A program made the position numbers and the translations under genes. This document shows positions 7,726 to 15,469 of a DNA stretch of 34,439 nt, one piece after another. Numbering within the stretch: the stretch's first letter is position 1; the number at the start of each line of letters is the position of its first letter. The notes below the pieces were generated by a model. It worked only from the letters and a program-made list of their open reading frames with translations, did no database searches and was not told where the DNA came from. The stretch is taken from positions 1-34,439 of the forward strand of contig JAILFT010000108.1 in NCBI GenBank assembly GCA_024697425.1, in the 5' to 3' direction. Source of the stretch: Butyrivibrio sp. (GTDB taxonomy: Bacteria > Bacillota > Clostridia > Lachnospirales > Lachnospiraceae).

Positions 7726-9069
7726 TCAGTTGCCCATGAGCTCCTTCATAACCTCGATGCCCTTCTCAAGCTGAGTATCCGTCTTGTCCTTAGCATAGGC
7801 GTCGGGATCGTATTCCACCTCCACATCGGGAGCAATTCCCACACCGTGGATATTGGTTCCGCTGGGGGTGTAATAGTCGCTTACAGTGAGCTTAACAGCT
7901 GTTCCGTCGTTGAGGTCGAAGATTCTCTGGACGATGCCCTTACCAAAGGTGGTAACGCCCACAAGCTTTCCAAGATTATAGTCCTTAATGGCGCCTGCCA
8001 GAATCTCGGATGCGCTGGCGGAATACTGGTTGGTGAGGACCACCACGGGGATGTCAATCTCGTGTCCTCCGTCGCACTTATAATCCTCTCTGTTTCCGTC
8101 CCTGTCCATGGTGTATACGATGATTCCCTTGGGAAGAAGCTGCCTTGCCACATCGCAGACGGCCTGGAGGCTTCCGCCGGGATTACTTCTAAGGTCGATG
8201 ATAAGTCCCTTGATATTGCTCTCCCTGAGCTCAGCAAGGCCTTCCGTGAACTGATCCGGTGTAACCTCATCAAACTCGGTTATCTGCAGATATCCAATTT
8301 CCTCGTTGTCCCCCAGAAGCTTAGTGGTAACTGTGGGAACAACTACAGCAGATCTCTCAACATCCACCTCCACGGTATCCTTCTTGGACCCGCGAAGAAG
8401 TGTCAGATGAACCTGGGTGCCTTCCGGTCCCTTTATCAGGGATACCACTTCGTTGAGCTCCATTCCCTCAGTGGAAACATGGTCAACTTCAAAGATAATG
8501 TCATCGGTCTGAAGCTCCGCCCTCTCTGCGGGAGTTCCGGGCATAACTCCGGAAATCCTGGGAAGCCCCATGTCGGTGTCTATACTCACATAAGCTCCGA
8601 TACCATAGTAGATACCGGCGGTATCGTTCATGAGCTCCTCAAGCTCTTCCTGGGTGTAGTAAACAGAGTATGGATCTCCAAGGGAATCCAGAAGTCCCTT
8701 ATACATTCCGTCTGCCTCTGTTTCCTTGTCCACATCCGTCTTGTAGTAATAGGTCTCTATCACATCATCAAGAGCTTCCAGCTTGGTGACAGTGTCATCG
8801 TTCATCAGCTCTTCATAGGTATTATCCGTAGGAAGTATCGGGGTCAGAGCGCCAAATCTTCTGCCGATGATTCCGAAGATAAGAAGTCCTCCCACAACTG
8901 AAGCCGATATAAGTATTCCCAGGAAAAGCCCTGCGATAAAGCGCCATCTGAGTTTCTTTTTCTGAGCCTTCTCGGGCTCTCCCATCGGCATCATGGGTGG
9001 CATCTGAGGCGGCACCTGAGGAGGTACCTGTCCGTAAAAATTATTGCTGTTGTTATAATTATTATCCAA
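7726..9069 (-). CDS. S41 family C-terminal processing protease (CtpA/CtpB-like)
   Basis: 447 residues. A cytoplasmic N terminus rich in Asn, Pro and Met (VPPQVPPQMPPMMP) precedes one membrane helix (about 44-66). The outside part has an S41 N-terminal helical region (about 85-150), a PDZ domain (about 153-226, YYGIGAYV, GTPAERA) and the protease core (about 250-425). The catalytic serine lies in SASASEI (350-356) and the catalytic lysine is Lys377 in TFGKG. The start is TTG with AGGAG 9 nt upstream, and no better in-frame codon precedes the membrane helix. It follows the M23 peptidase by 15 nt, so it is the last gene of the ftsEX operon. Processing of cell-envelope proteins is the family role; a link to the hydrolase next door is inferred. 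Confidence 0.93.
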   Translation of the reverse strand: MDNNYNNSNNFYGQVPPQVPPQMPPMMPMGEPEKAQKKKLRWRFIAGLFLGILISASVVGGLLIFGIIGRRFGALTPILPTDNTYEELMNDDTVTKLEALDDVIETYYYKTDVDKETEADGMYKGLLDSLGDPYSVYYTQEELEELMNDTAGIYYGIGAYVSIDTDMGLPRISGVMPGTPAERAELQTDDIIFEVDHVSTEGMELNEVVSLIKGPEGTQVHLTLLRGSKKDTVEVDVERSAVVVPTVTTKLLGDNEEIGYLQITEFDEVTPDQFTEGLAELRESNIKGLIIDLRSNPGGSLQAVCDVARQLLPKGIIVYTMDRDGNREDYKCDGGHEIDIPVVVLTNQYSASASEILAGAIKDYNLGKLVGVTTFGKGIVQRIFDLNDGTAVKLTVSDYYTPSGTNIHGVGIAPDVEVEYDPDAYAKDKTDTQLEKGIEVMKELMGN

Positions 9070-9084
9070 AATACTGCGCTCCTA

Positions 9085-10308
9085 TCACTTAAGATAATTC
9101 CAGGGGCTCACATAAGCTCCGTTGAGTCTGACACCAAAGTGCAGATGATTACCTGTGGATCTTCCCGTGGTTCCTACCGCACCGATCTTGGTGCCGGCGG
9201 TAACATCGGTTCCCTTGGACACGTAGAGGGCTGAACAGTGCATGTAGATGGTGTAAAGTCCGCCTCCATGATTGATCATGATATAGTTGCCCATGGTAGA
9301 GTTGTAATCCGCTGCAACAACAGTACCGTTATAGGCAGCCAGGATAGCCGATCCTCCCGGCGCAGCCAGGTCGATACCGTTATGCATCTTGGTGATTCCA
9401 AGTGTGGGATGAACTCTGTTTCCGTAGTCATCTGAAATTCTGGTGTAGCCGGGGCATGGCCATGTGAACATGCCACCGTCATAAGTATATCTGCTGTAAA
9501 GAGCTGCCTTGTCAGCCGCAACCTCTTTTTCCAGAGCTGCGATAGCAGCATTCTCAGCCTTGATCTCCGCCTCGTACTCGGCAATAGCCGCTTCCTTGTT
9601 GGAAATATCCGCCTGAACGCTGTTCAGCTCCTTGCTCTTGGTGGAAAGCAGTGACTCCAGATTAGCCTGCTCCTCCTGGCGGACCGACTTGGTCTCGTCC
9701 AGGGTTTCCTTCTCCTCCTCCAAAGCCTCTTTTGTCAGCTTGATAAGCTCTGTGGTGGAGATGTACTCGTTGAGCTTGTTCCTGTCGTAGTCCGAGAGCT
9801 TCTCAATATACTCGGCCTTGTTGAGCATGTCCGAGAAATTGCCGGATTTTAAAAGAAGCTCCAGATACAGCATGTCGCCGCGTTCATACATGAACTTGAT
9901 GCGCTTCTTCATAGCCTCGTACTGAGCCTGCTGAACTGCCTCCGCCTCCTGAAGTTCCGCAGTGGTTATGTCAATCTGCTGCTCCTTCTGTGCTATCTGC
10001 TCTGTGAGCATGTCAACCTTCTGCTGAATGTCCGTCAGCTGCCCGTCCAACTCCTTGATGTAGTTGTTCAGGTCAGACTTACTTTTCTCCAGCTCCTTCT
10101 TGACCTTCTCCAGATCGGTTTTGGCATTCTTTAAGCCATCTCGTTCTTTCTTTGCTTCGCTGATCTGTGCTTCTTTGGCCTTGATACTCTCCTCAGTGGG
10201 GGTGGCAAAGACAGGCAAGCCCGTCTGCATAAACATGGCACCCACCATAATAAGGCACAGGAGTATATTGAATATTCTGTTGATACGTCTACCAAAAACT
10301 CTGTCCAA
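9085..10308 (-). CDS. Coiled-coil M23 peptidase (EnvC/PcsB-like murein hydrolase)
   Basis: 407 residues. A signal peptide (FGRRINRIFNILL, cleavage near VFA at residue 35) is followed by a long coiled coil (about 37-260) and a C-terminal M23 peptidase domain (about 275-407). Zinc ligands are His309 and Asp313 (HNGID) and the HLHFG motif (388-392). All are present, so unlike E. coli EnvC this protein should be an active endopeptidase. Coiled coil plus hydrolase next to ftsEX is the known arrangement for hydrolases regulated by the FtsEX complex. The start is TTG: an in-frame stop lies two codons upstream and a full signal peptide follows. The Shine-Dalgarno AAAGGG is rather distant (about 12 nt). 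Confidence 0.9.
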   Translation of the reverse strand: MDRVFGRRINRIFNILLCLIMVGAMFMQTGLPVFATPTEESIKAKEAQISEAKKERDGLKNAKTDLEKVKKELEKSKSDLNNYIKELDGQLTDIQQKVDMLTEQIAQKEQQIDITTAELQEAEAVQQAQYEAMKKRIKFMYERGDMLYLELLLKSGNFSDMLNKAEYIEKLSDYDRNKLNEYISTTELIKLTKEALEEEKETLDETKSVRQEEQANLESLLSTKSKELNSVQADISNKEAAIAEYEAEIKAENAAIAALEKEVAADKAALYSRYTYDGGMFTWPCPGYTRISDDYGNRVHPTLGITKMHNGIDLAAPGGSAILAAYNGTVVAADYNSTMGNYIMINHGGGLYTIYMHCSALYVSKGTDVTAGTKIGAVGTTGRSTGNHLHFGVRLNGAYVSPWNYLK

Positions 10309-10334
10309 AATTCAAACGATCCCTTTGCTGTGCT

Positions 10335-11231
10335 TTATACGTGCAGGTGCTTTCTTACAGTTATGAAACTTCCGAAGAAACCAATGCCGATACCGATGAT
10401 CAGCGAAATAGGAATCAGGTTGTTATAAACCGTCTCTACAGGCAGGAAATTCAGCAGTGAACTGAGCATTGTGAATCTGCTTGCCACATAGGCGATAACA
10501 TGGGTGTAAACAAAGTAGATAATGATCAGCGGGATGATGGATCCTATAAGGCCGATCAGAATACCTTCAACCACAAACGGGGCACGGACAAAAAAGTCTG
10601 TGGCTCCGATATACTTCATGATATTGATCTCATCCTTTCTTACGGCAATACCCATGGTTACGGTATTGCTGATAAGGAATACGGATACCAGCAAAAGAAC
10701 TATGATGATGCCGGCAGATATGTAAGCTATCAGGAGATTGAGTCCGCTCAAAGTAGTAGCTGTTACCTCGGAGCGGTTTACTTCTCTGACAACCGTGATG
10801 CTCTCTATGTAGGAAACCAGTGCCGGCTGCATGGATACGTCATTCAGATAAATCTGAAGGTTTGCTGACTCCGCAAGGGGATTCTCCGTAAATCCGTCGG
10901 CATATTCTCCAAGGTACTCCTCCTTGAAGCCTTCCCATGCCTCATCGGCTGAGACGTAAACTATCTCTCTTACTTCAGGTCTTTTTTCCAGGTCGCTCTT
11001 TACTGCCAGGATCTGCTCCTCGGTTACTCCCTCGTTGAAGAATACTGTTACGGAAACGCCTTCCTCGGCGGTCTTAACTACGTTCTGGAAATTGGTGATT
11101 ATTGAATAAAACAGTCCGAACAAAAACAGACAGGCGGTGATGGTGGCGATGGATGCCAGTGTATACCATTTATTTCTGCCTAAATTCTTAAATCCCTGTC
11201 CAATGGTGTAAAAGAAACTACTAATCCTCAT
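10335..11231 (-). CDS. ftsX: Cell division protein FtsX
   Basis: 298 residues, the usual length. There is a short cytoplasmic N terminus, a first membrane helix (about 22-43), an outside domain (about 50-160) that would contact the coiled coil of the M23 hydrolase, then three more helices (about 168-193, 218-245, 268-290). The conserved MGIAVRKDEINIMKYIGATDFFVRAPFVVEG block is the FtsX cytoplasmic loop. It overlaps the ftsE end by 11 nt, so the two are translationally coupled. FtsX transmits ATP hydrolysis by FtsE to the periplasmic-side hydrolase. Confidence 0.96.
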   Translation of the reverse strand: MRISSFFYTIGQGFKNLGRNKWYTLASIATITACLFLFGLFYSIITNFQNVVKTAEEGVSVTVFFNEGVTEEQILAVKSDLEKRPEVREIVYVSADEAWEGFKEEYLGEYADGFTENPLAESANLQIYLNDVSMQPALVSYIESITVVREVNRSEVTATTLSGLNLLIAYISAGIIIVLLLVSVFLISNTVTMGIAVRKDEINIMKYIGATDFFVRAPFVVEGILIGLIGSIIPLIIIYFVYTHVIAYVASRFTMLSSLLNFLPVETVYNNLIPISLIIGIGIGFFGSFITVRKHLHV

Positions 11232-11961
11232 CGATGTACATACCCTCTTCTTCGTCTTCTATGATGACGCCCTTCTTCATGGTGATAACACGTTTCTTCA
11301 TGGCGTTAACGATCTCTCTGTTGTGGGTTACCACGATGACCGTCGTGCCGTTCTCGTTTATCTGCTCCATGAGCTTCATGATCTCCCATGAATTATTGGG
11401 ATCCAGGTTACCCGTGGGCTCATCAGCCAGCAGAATAGTGGGCTTGTTAACAAGGGCCCTGGCAAGGGCAACTCTCTGCTGTTCACCTCCGGAAAGCTGA
11501 TTTATCTTGTTTTTGTACTTGCCGGCCAGATTAACCGTGGCCAGTATTGATGGAACGTTTCGCTTGATCTCTCTTGTGGGAGTCTGCACAATGCGCTGTG
11601 CAAAAGCAACGTTCTCGTAGACATTTCTATCCTTGAGAAGTCTGAAGTCCTGGAACACAATGCCCAGATTTCTTCTGAACTTGGGAATCTTGCTGTGCTT
11701 GATCCTCTTTAGGTTGTAGCCGAGGACCGTTATCTCGCCGTCTGTGGGAACCAGTTCCCTAAGAAGCAGTTTGATCAGGGTTGATTTGCCGGAGCCGCTG
11801 TCGCCCACAATGAAAACAAATTCACCCCTTTTGATATGGAGCGTCACACCGTTTAAAGCCGGCGCTCCGGTCGAATATGATTTGGTCACATTCTCCAGCG
11901 TTATGATCTCATCGCTGGGAATCTGCCTGCTTGTCCTTCTTCTCCTGTATCCTCTTTCCAT
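11221..11961 (-). CDS. ftsE: Cell division ATP-binding protein FtsE
   Basis: 246 residues from ATG 11961, which has AGAGGAG 4 nt upstream. The ORF-track start at 12039 would translate part of a structured intergenic element and is rejected. A short Arg-rich N terminus (RGYRRRRTSRQ) precedes the ABC domain: Walker A GDSGSGKST (53-61), Q-loop VFQDFRLL (102-109), signature LSGGE (156-160), Walker B ILLADEP (176-182), H-loop His213. The acidic C-terminal tail (EDEEEGMYIDED) is longer than in many FtsE proteins. It is the cytoplasmic motor of FtsEX. Confidence 0.96.
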   Translation of the reverse strand: MERGYRRRRTSRQIPSDEIITLENVTKSYSTGAPALNGVTLHIKRGEFVFIVGDSGSGKSTLIKLLLRELVPTDGEITVLGYNLKRIKHSKIPKFRRNLGIVFQDFRLLKDRNVYENVAFAQRIVQTPTREIKRNVPSILATVNLAGKYKNKINQLSGGEQQRVALARALVNKPTILLADEPTGNLDPNNSWEIMKLMEQINENGTTVIVVTHNREIVNAMKKRVITMKKGVIIEDEEEGMYIDED

Positions 11962-11980
11962 AATTCTCCTCTTGTTGCAG

Positions 11981-12124
11981 GTGATATACGGATCGCTCCG
12001 CTTAGCGTTCGCAATCCTGCATACATTCGGATTCCACACTATCGTGCTCCATCCTCATGTATGTTCGGTCTTCAAGGTCACATTCAAGCATGCGTGTGAA
12101 TGTGACTTTGAATCCCTATATCAC
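11981..12124 (-). ncRNA. Structured intergenic element B (cdaR-ftsE)
   Basis: The minus strand can fold into a branched element. The closing stem pairs GTGATATAGGGAT (12124-12112) with ATCCGTATATCAC (11993-11981), 12 of 13 pairs. Inside are a 16-bp hairpin TTCAAAGTCACATTCA/TGAATGTGACCTTGAA (12112-12071, 10-nt loop, one G-U), a CATACAT/ATGTATG hairpin with further inner pairing (12063-12020), and a GATTGC/GCGATC hairpin near 12015-11991 that partly competes with the closing stem. It begins 4 nt after the cdaR stop and ends about 10 nt before the ftsE Shine-Dalgarno. No U-tract follows, so it is not a terminator. Whether it is a functional RNA or a dispersed repeat is unknown. Confidence 0.55.
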
Positions 12125-12128
12125 TCAC

Positions 12129-13211
12129 TTATGTGAACCTCTCCATGTACTTCATATATCTTACAACCATAAGTGCGATTTTAAAAGTAATGGCATCGTC
12201 GAACACTCTAAGGTCAAGTCCGGTGCTCTTCTGGAGCTTGTCCAGTCTGTACACAAGAGTATTTCTGTGGATAAAGAGCTGTCTTGAAGTCTCCGATACA
12301 TTCAAGCTGTTCTCAAAGAACTTGTCGATGGTGGTAAGAGTCTCCTGATCAAACTCGTCGGGATTCCTTCCCCCAAAGATCTCCTTGATGAACATCTTGC
12401 AAAGAGGGATGGGAAGCTGATAGATAAGTCTTCCTATACCCAGCTCGCTGTAGCAGATGACCTTTCTCTCGTCAAAAAAGATCTTGCCGACATCCAGAGC
12501 CATCTTGGCCTCCTTGTAGGAGCGGCTCACTTCCTTGATCTCGGAAACCACTGTGCCATATGCAATCCTGACTCCCGTCAGGCCCTCTTTTTCCAGATTC
12601 TGCAGGATATCCTCGGCAACTCTGGTGATCTCGCTGTTCTTGCCAAAGTCGCTTACATCCTTGACAACTATAACATTGTCCTCGTCAACCTCTGTGACAA
12701 AGTCTGTTCCGTTGCCGATGCAGGTCCTTGTGATCTCAAGGGCATTGCTGTCCCTGCCGCTGGCGCACTCAATGATCATGGCCACTCTCTTGGCATCACT
12801 CTGGATATGAAGTTTCTTGGCTCTGCTGTAGATATCTACCAGAAGCAGATTGTCCAGAAGGAGGTTCTTGATAAAGTTATCCTTGTCAAATCGCTCCTTG
12901 TAGGCCACAAGAAGGCTCTGTATCTGATAGGCTATCATCTTGCCAAGCATGTAGTTATTGTCGCCGCTGCCGGTGCAGATAAGGATATACTCCAGCTGCT
13001 GCTCGTCGTATATCTTGAAATACTGATAACCCTGGATCTCCTGTGAATCAGCAGGAGATTCCACAAAATCTCTGGCCACGGAAGCTACGTTGCCAATGTC
13101 GTTGGCAGTGGAAGCAACCTCCTTGCCGTCAGTATCCAGCACGCAAAGATCCACATGTGCTATGTTCTTGAGTCCGTCGATTGTGTTCTGCAAAATCTGA
13201 TTCGATATCAT
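12129..13211 (-). CDS. CdaR/PucR-family transcriptional regulator
   Basis: 360 residues. The N-terminal half (about 1-130) resembles the sugar-diacid recognition region of CdaR-type regulators (MISNQILQNTIDGLKNIAHVDLCVLD). The middle is the GGDEF-like variant region of the CdaR family. The C terminus (about 300-355) is the PucR-type helix-turn-helix: NVSETSRQLFIHRNTLVYRLDKL, then VFDDAITFKIAL. The ligand is unknown; CdaR relatives in gut Firmicutes are common where no sugar-diacid genes occur. The Shine-Dalgarno is weak (AAAGAG). The gene lies directly upstream of ftsE on the same strand with no terminator between, so co-transcription is likely. Confidence 0.85.
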   Translation of the reverse strand: MISNQILQNTIDGLKNIAHVDLCVLDTDGKEVASTANDIGNVASVARDFVESPADSQEIQGYQYFKIYDEQQLEYILICTGSGDNNYMLGKMIAYQIQSLLVAYKERFDKDNFIKNLLLDNLLLVDIYSRAKKLHIQSDAKRVAMIIECASGRDSNALEITRTCIGNGTDFVTEVDEDNVIVVKDVSDFGKNSEITRVAEDILQNLEKEGLTGVRIAYGTVVSEIKEVSRSYKEAKMALDVGKIFFDERKVICYSELGIGRLIYQLPIPLCKMFIKEIFGGRNPDEFDQETLTTIDKFFENSLNVSETSRQLFIHRNTLVYRLDKLQKSTGLDLRVFDDAITFKIALMVVRYMKYMERFT

Positions 13212-13423
13212 GTAGCACTCTTTCTTGCACGGTGTGCATAATATTGATAATAGGATTATGAAATAAACCTATTTAACAGTTTAATACAAATGTACAAAAA
13301 AATCTAGCTTTAACAAGGCGTTTTTTGTTCATTTTTTAAATTTTGTGGTCAAAAGTCACAAAAAAGAGCTCTTGTTTTTGCCACGGATTGTAGCCTGTTG
13401 GGATTATCTTTTCTAATATCCGA

Positions 13424-13431
13424 GACGATAT
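13424..13431 (+). promoter_or_regulatory. Possible sigma-D (flagellar) -10 box for the yjfB-like gene
   Basis: GACGATAT differs from the sigma-D -10 consensus GCCGATAT by one base and lies 41 nt before the start codon. The matching TAAA -35 box is not evident, and a sigma-A reading (TTGTAG, 18 nt, TCTAAT) is also possible. The rest of the 261-nt AT-rich spacer (13212-13472) must also hold the cdaR promoter, which I cannot assign. Confidence 0.3.
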
Positions 13432-13472
13432 ATAAGATAGGGTGAAGTATATTCATACACAAGGAGGTGCCT

Positions 13473-13661
13473 ATGGATATTCCTGCATTGTCGATGGCAT
13501 TGTCACAGAACAAAGTCCTGAATGATGTTGGCATTGCCATGCTTTCCAAGAGTCTTGGTGATCTGCAGGACATGGGAGAAGCAATGGTTGAATCTATGGA
13601 TGCTTCTATGGAGTTATCTGTTAACCCGAACCTCGGGGCCAACTTCGATATCAGGATTTAA
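13473..13661 (+). CDS. YjfB-family putative motility protein
   Basis: 62 residues. The ORF track begins at GTG 13467, but ATG 13473 has AAGGAGG 5 nt upstream. The sequence MDIPALSMALSQ, then VGIAMLSKSLGDLQDMGEAMVESM, then PNLGANFDIRI matches the short YjfB-like family. These proteins are annotated as putative motility proteins, with no known biochemical role. There is no signal peptide or membrane segment. It stands alone on the plus strand between convergent and divergent minus-strand genes and ends at a strong terminator. It suggests the organism is motile or derived from motile ancestors. Confidence 0.85.
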   Translation: MDIPALSMALSQNKVLNDVGIAMLSKSLGDLQDMGEAMVESMDASMELSVNPNLGANFDIRI

Positions 13662-13697
13662 GACACCATCGCCCGAAGAGCGCCCGTAAGGCGCACG

Positions 13698-13731
13698 AAA
13701 AGCCCGCTGCAGGCTCTGCAACGGGCTTTTT
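13698..13731. terminator. Bidirectional rho-independent terminator
   Basis: AAAAGCCCG(C)TGCA, loop GGCTC, TGCA(A)CGGGCTTTTT: a strong GC-rich hairpin with T-runs on both strands. It ends the yjfB-like gene on the plus strand and the cvfB-like gene (stop at 13766) on the minus strand. A smaller GCGCC/GGCGC hairpin (13680-13694) precedes it. Confidence 0.9.
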
Positions 13732-13765
13732 GTCATTAATCCTTTTTGTTATTAGTCTGTTATTC

Positions 13766-14599
13766 TCAGATCTTTACTATGGAATCGGACTTTATCTCGA
13801 TCCTGCCTTCCTTCAGCAGCCTTCCCACAGCTCTTTTGAACTCGTTCTTGCTCATGCCGGTCTTCTCCCTTATAAGCTCGGGAGCAGCCTTGTCATTAAA
13901 GGGAAGCTTGCCGCCGCCATTCTCAATAAGCTCCATGAGAGCCTTTGCATCGGTATCCATCTGAATATAAGCCTTCTCTCTTATGCTGAGGTTCAGCTTG
14001 CCGTCTTCCTTGACCGATACCACTCTTGCGGATACGGTGTCTCCGATTCTGATATCCCCGTAGATCTCCTTCTTGGGGATAAGTCCCGAATAAATATCAT
14101 CAACAGCCACAAAAGCACCAAAGTTGCCGCTCATCTCGTATACGGTACCTGTGACCCTGTCATCCTTCTTGTAAGGACTGTTCTGGGAAAGATACGGATA
14201 TACATTCATGGTAACGCAAAGACGGTTGCTCTTGTCAATGTAGAGGGCACAGAGCACCTCCTCACCGGGGCTTACCTTCCTGGTCTGCTGCTTGAAGGGT
14301 AAAAGAAGATCCTTCTCCAGCCCCCAGTCCATGAACGCGCCGATCCTGCCTGTATCCTTGACCTTGAGCATCCTCACATCGCCAAGTATTATTCTGGGCT
14401 CATTGGTGGTGGCGATCAGCCTGTCATCGGAATCCTTGTAGATAAAGACTTCGATGCTGCTGCCTATGTCTGTTCCCGCAGGTACCTGCTTGCCGGGAAG
14501 CAGCACCTTTTCCTCGTCGCCCTGCTTCTCAGAGAGGTAAACTCCGAATTCAACCTTTTTTACTACTGTAAGTGTCTGTTTTTCTCCTAATCTGATCAT
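13766..14599 (-). CDS. cvfB: CvfB-like S1 RNA-binding protein
   Basis: 277 residues. The architecture is that of the CvfB/YitL family: an OB-like first domain (1-65, MIRLGEKQTLTVVKKVEFGVYL), S1-like domains (about 66-135 and 143-212, with GTVYEMSGNFGAFVAVDD and VVSVKEDGKLNLSIREK), and a C-terminal winged helix (about 215-277, MSKNEFKRAVGRLLKEGRIEI). CvfB in Staphylococcus binds RNA and influences virulence gene expression; here a general RNA-binding role is all that can be said. GGAGG lies 6 nt before the ATG. It follows the thioesterase gene by 63 nt on the same strand and ends at the shared terminator. Confidence 0.9.
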   Translation of the reverse strand: MIRLGEKQTLTVVKKVEFGVYLSEKQGDEEKVLLPGKQVPAGTDIGSSIEVFIYKDSDDRLIATTNEPRIILGDVRMLKVKDTGRIGAFMDWGLEKDLLLPFKQQTRKVSPGEEVLCALYIDKSNRLCVTMNVYPYLSQNSPYKKDDRVTGTVYEMSGNFGAFVAVDDIYSGLIPKKEIYGDIRIGDTVSARVVSVKEDGKLNLSIREKAYIQMDTDAKALMELIENGGGKLPFNDKAAPELIREKTGMSKNEFKRAVGRLLKEGRIEIKSDSIVKI

Positions 14600-14662
14600 A
14601 GTGTCCTCCGTTTCAAAAGAGCTGTCTAAGCCCTGTCCATTGTTGCCTTCATCAGCAACAGT

Positions 14663-15409
14663 TTAAAAGTTAAGTTCTACCGTGCAGACGGATTTGCCCT
14701 CCGCATCGATAAGATCCACGATACGCATCTGCCCCTGAGCCTGCTGCCCGTCCTCGCCGGCAGCGACATCGTTGTAAACAAGGGGATACAGTACATCTCC
14801 GAGAACCGCCTGTTTCTTGTACTCGGCTCTCATACCTCTTACCTTGTCTTCAAGATCGGAACATGCGTCTATAGCCATTCTAACATATTGGCCGTTGTTA
14901 ACGTGATAATTGGTATCAAGATGGTGCTTTCTTACCACTATCTCATCGCCCTTTACAGGCTGTACACCCTCAGGCACAACTATCTTCCTTCCGGCGTAGT
15001 TCATCTCAAGCTTCTCGCCCATAGGGTAAGTCTCAAGCATCTCCGGAGTTACCCTGGCGGGAAGGCCCTTTTCGAAATTGAAGAGGGTCCACACAGAGTT
15101 GGCAACCGCAAGTCTCTCACCGTCTTTGGTATCCATAAAGAAATTTCTAAGGCCGAAGAAGCCCTTCAGTTCATAGGGGACAGTTCCGATGGTCACGTCC
15201 TCGCAAAGCCTTGGGTACCTCATTATCTCAATCTGCCAGGAGACCAATACCCAGGCGATGTTCCTCTTCTTCATGAAGTCAATATCCGCTACGCCCTCCT
15301 GGGTCTGGAAGGTGGAGCAGTCCTGGAAATAATCTATAAGGGACTCCAGGGTAAGCGTCCCGTCCTTATCAATCTCGCTGTATCTGATCCTGGAATCAAA
15401 GGTATACAT
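14663..15409 (-). CDS. Acyl-ACP thioesterase (FatA/FatB-like)
   Basis: 248 residues from ATG 15409 (AAAGGA 6 nt upstream). The longer ORF-track protein would include 60 residues translated from repeat DNA and is rejected. Two hotdog domains are visible: the first begins MYTFDSRIRYSEIDKDGTLTLESLIDYFQD, and the second contains HLDTNYHVNNGQYV, the catalytic NxHVNN-type segment of acyl-ACP thioesterases. It should release fatty acids from acyl carrier protein in the cytoplasm. The length matches the bacterial family. It lies between tRNA-Gln and cvfB; no convincing promoter is seen other than a weak TTGCAT/TATATG pair inside the upstream repeat element. Confidence 0.9.
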   Translation of the reverse strand: MYTFDSRIRYSEIDKDGTLTLESLIDYFQDCSTFQTQEGVADIDFMKKRNIAWVLVSWQIEIMRYPRLCEDVTIGTVPYELKGFFGLRNFFMDTKDGERLAVANSVWTLFNFEKGLPARVTPEMLETYPMGEKLEMNYAGRKIVVPEGVQPVKGDEIVVRKHHLDTNYHVNNGQYVRMAIDACSDLEDKVRGMRAEYKKQAVLGDVLYPLVYNDVAAGEDGQQAQGQMRIVDLIDAEGKSVCTVELNF

Positions 15410-15420
15410 GTAGGTCCTTT

Positions 15421-15463
15421 CTGCATGCAAGCATGCACAGACATGTTTCTGCATGGCTCTGCC
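15421..15463 (-). repeat. 43-nt direct repeat, copy 1
   Basis: This copy differs from copy 2 (15545-15587) by a single base over 43 nt. It contains a perfect TGCATGC-AA-GCATGCA palindrome and begins only 11 nt upstream of the thioesterase start codon, so it lies in the leader of that mRNA. Confidence 0.9.
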
Positions 15464-15469
15464 TGTCGC

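Noticed and set aside
7846-8901. 351-codon plus-strand ORF opposite the S41 protease
   Set aside because: It is an antisense shadow. The minus-strand protein has complete PDZ and S41 motifs, while this frame has no recognisable domain or ribosome site.
11962-12039. N-terminal extension of FtsE in the ORF track
   Set aside because: It translates part of element B, and a strong AGAGGAG site supports the start at 11961.
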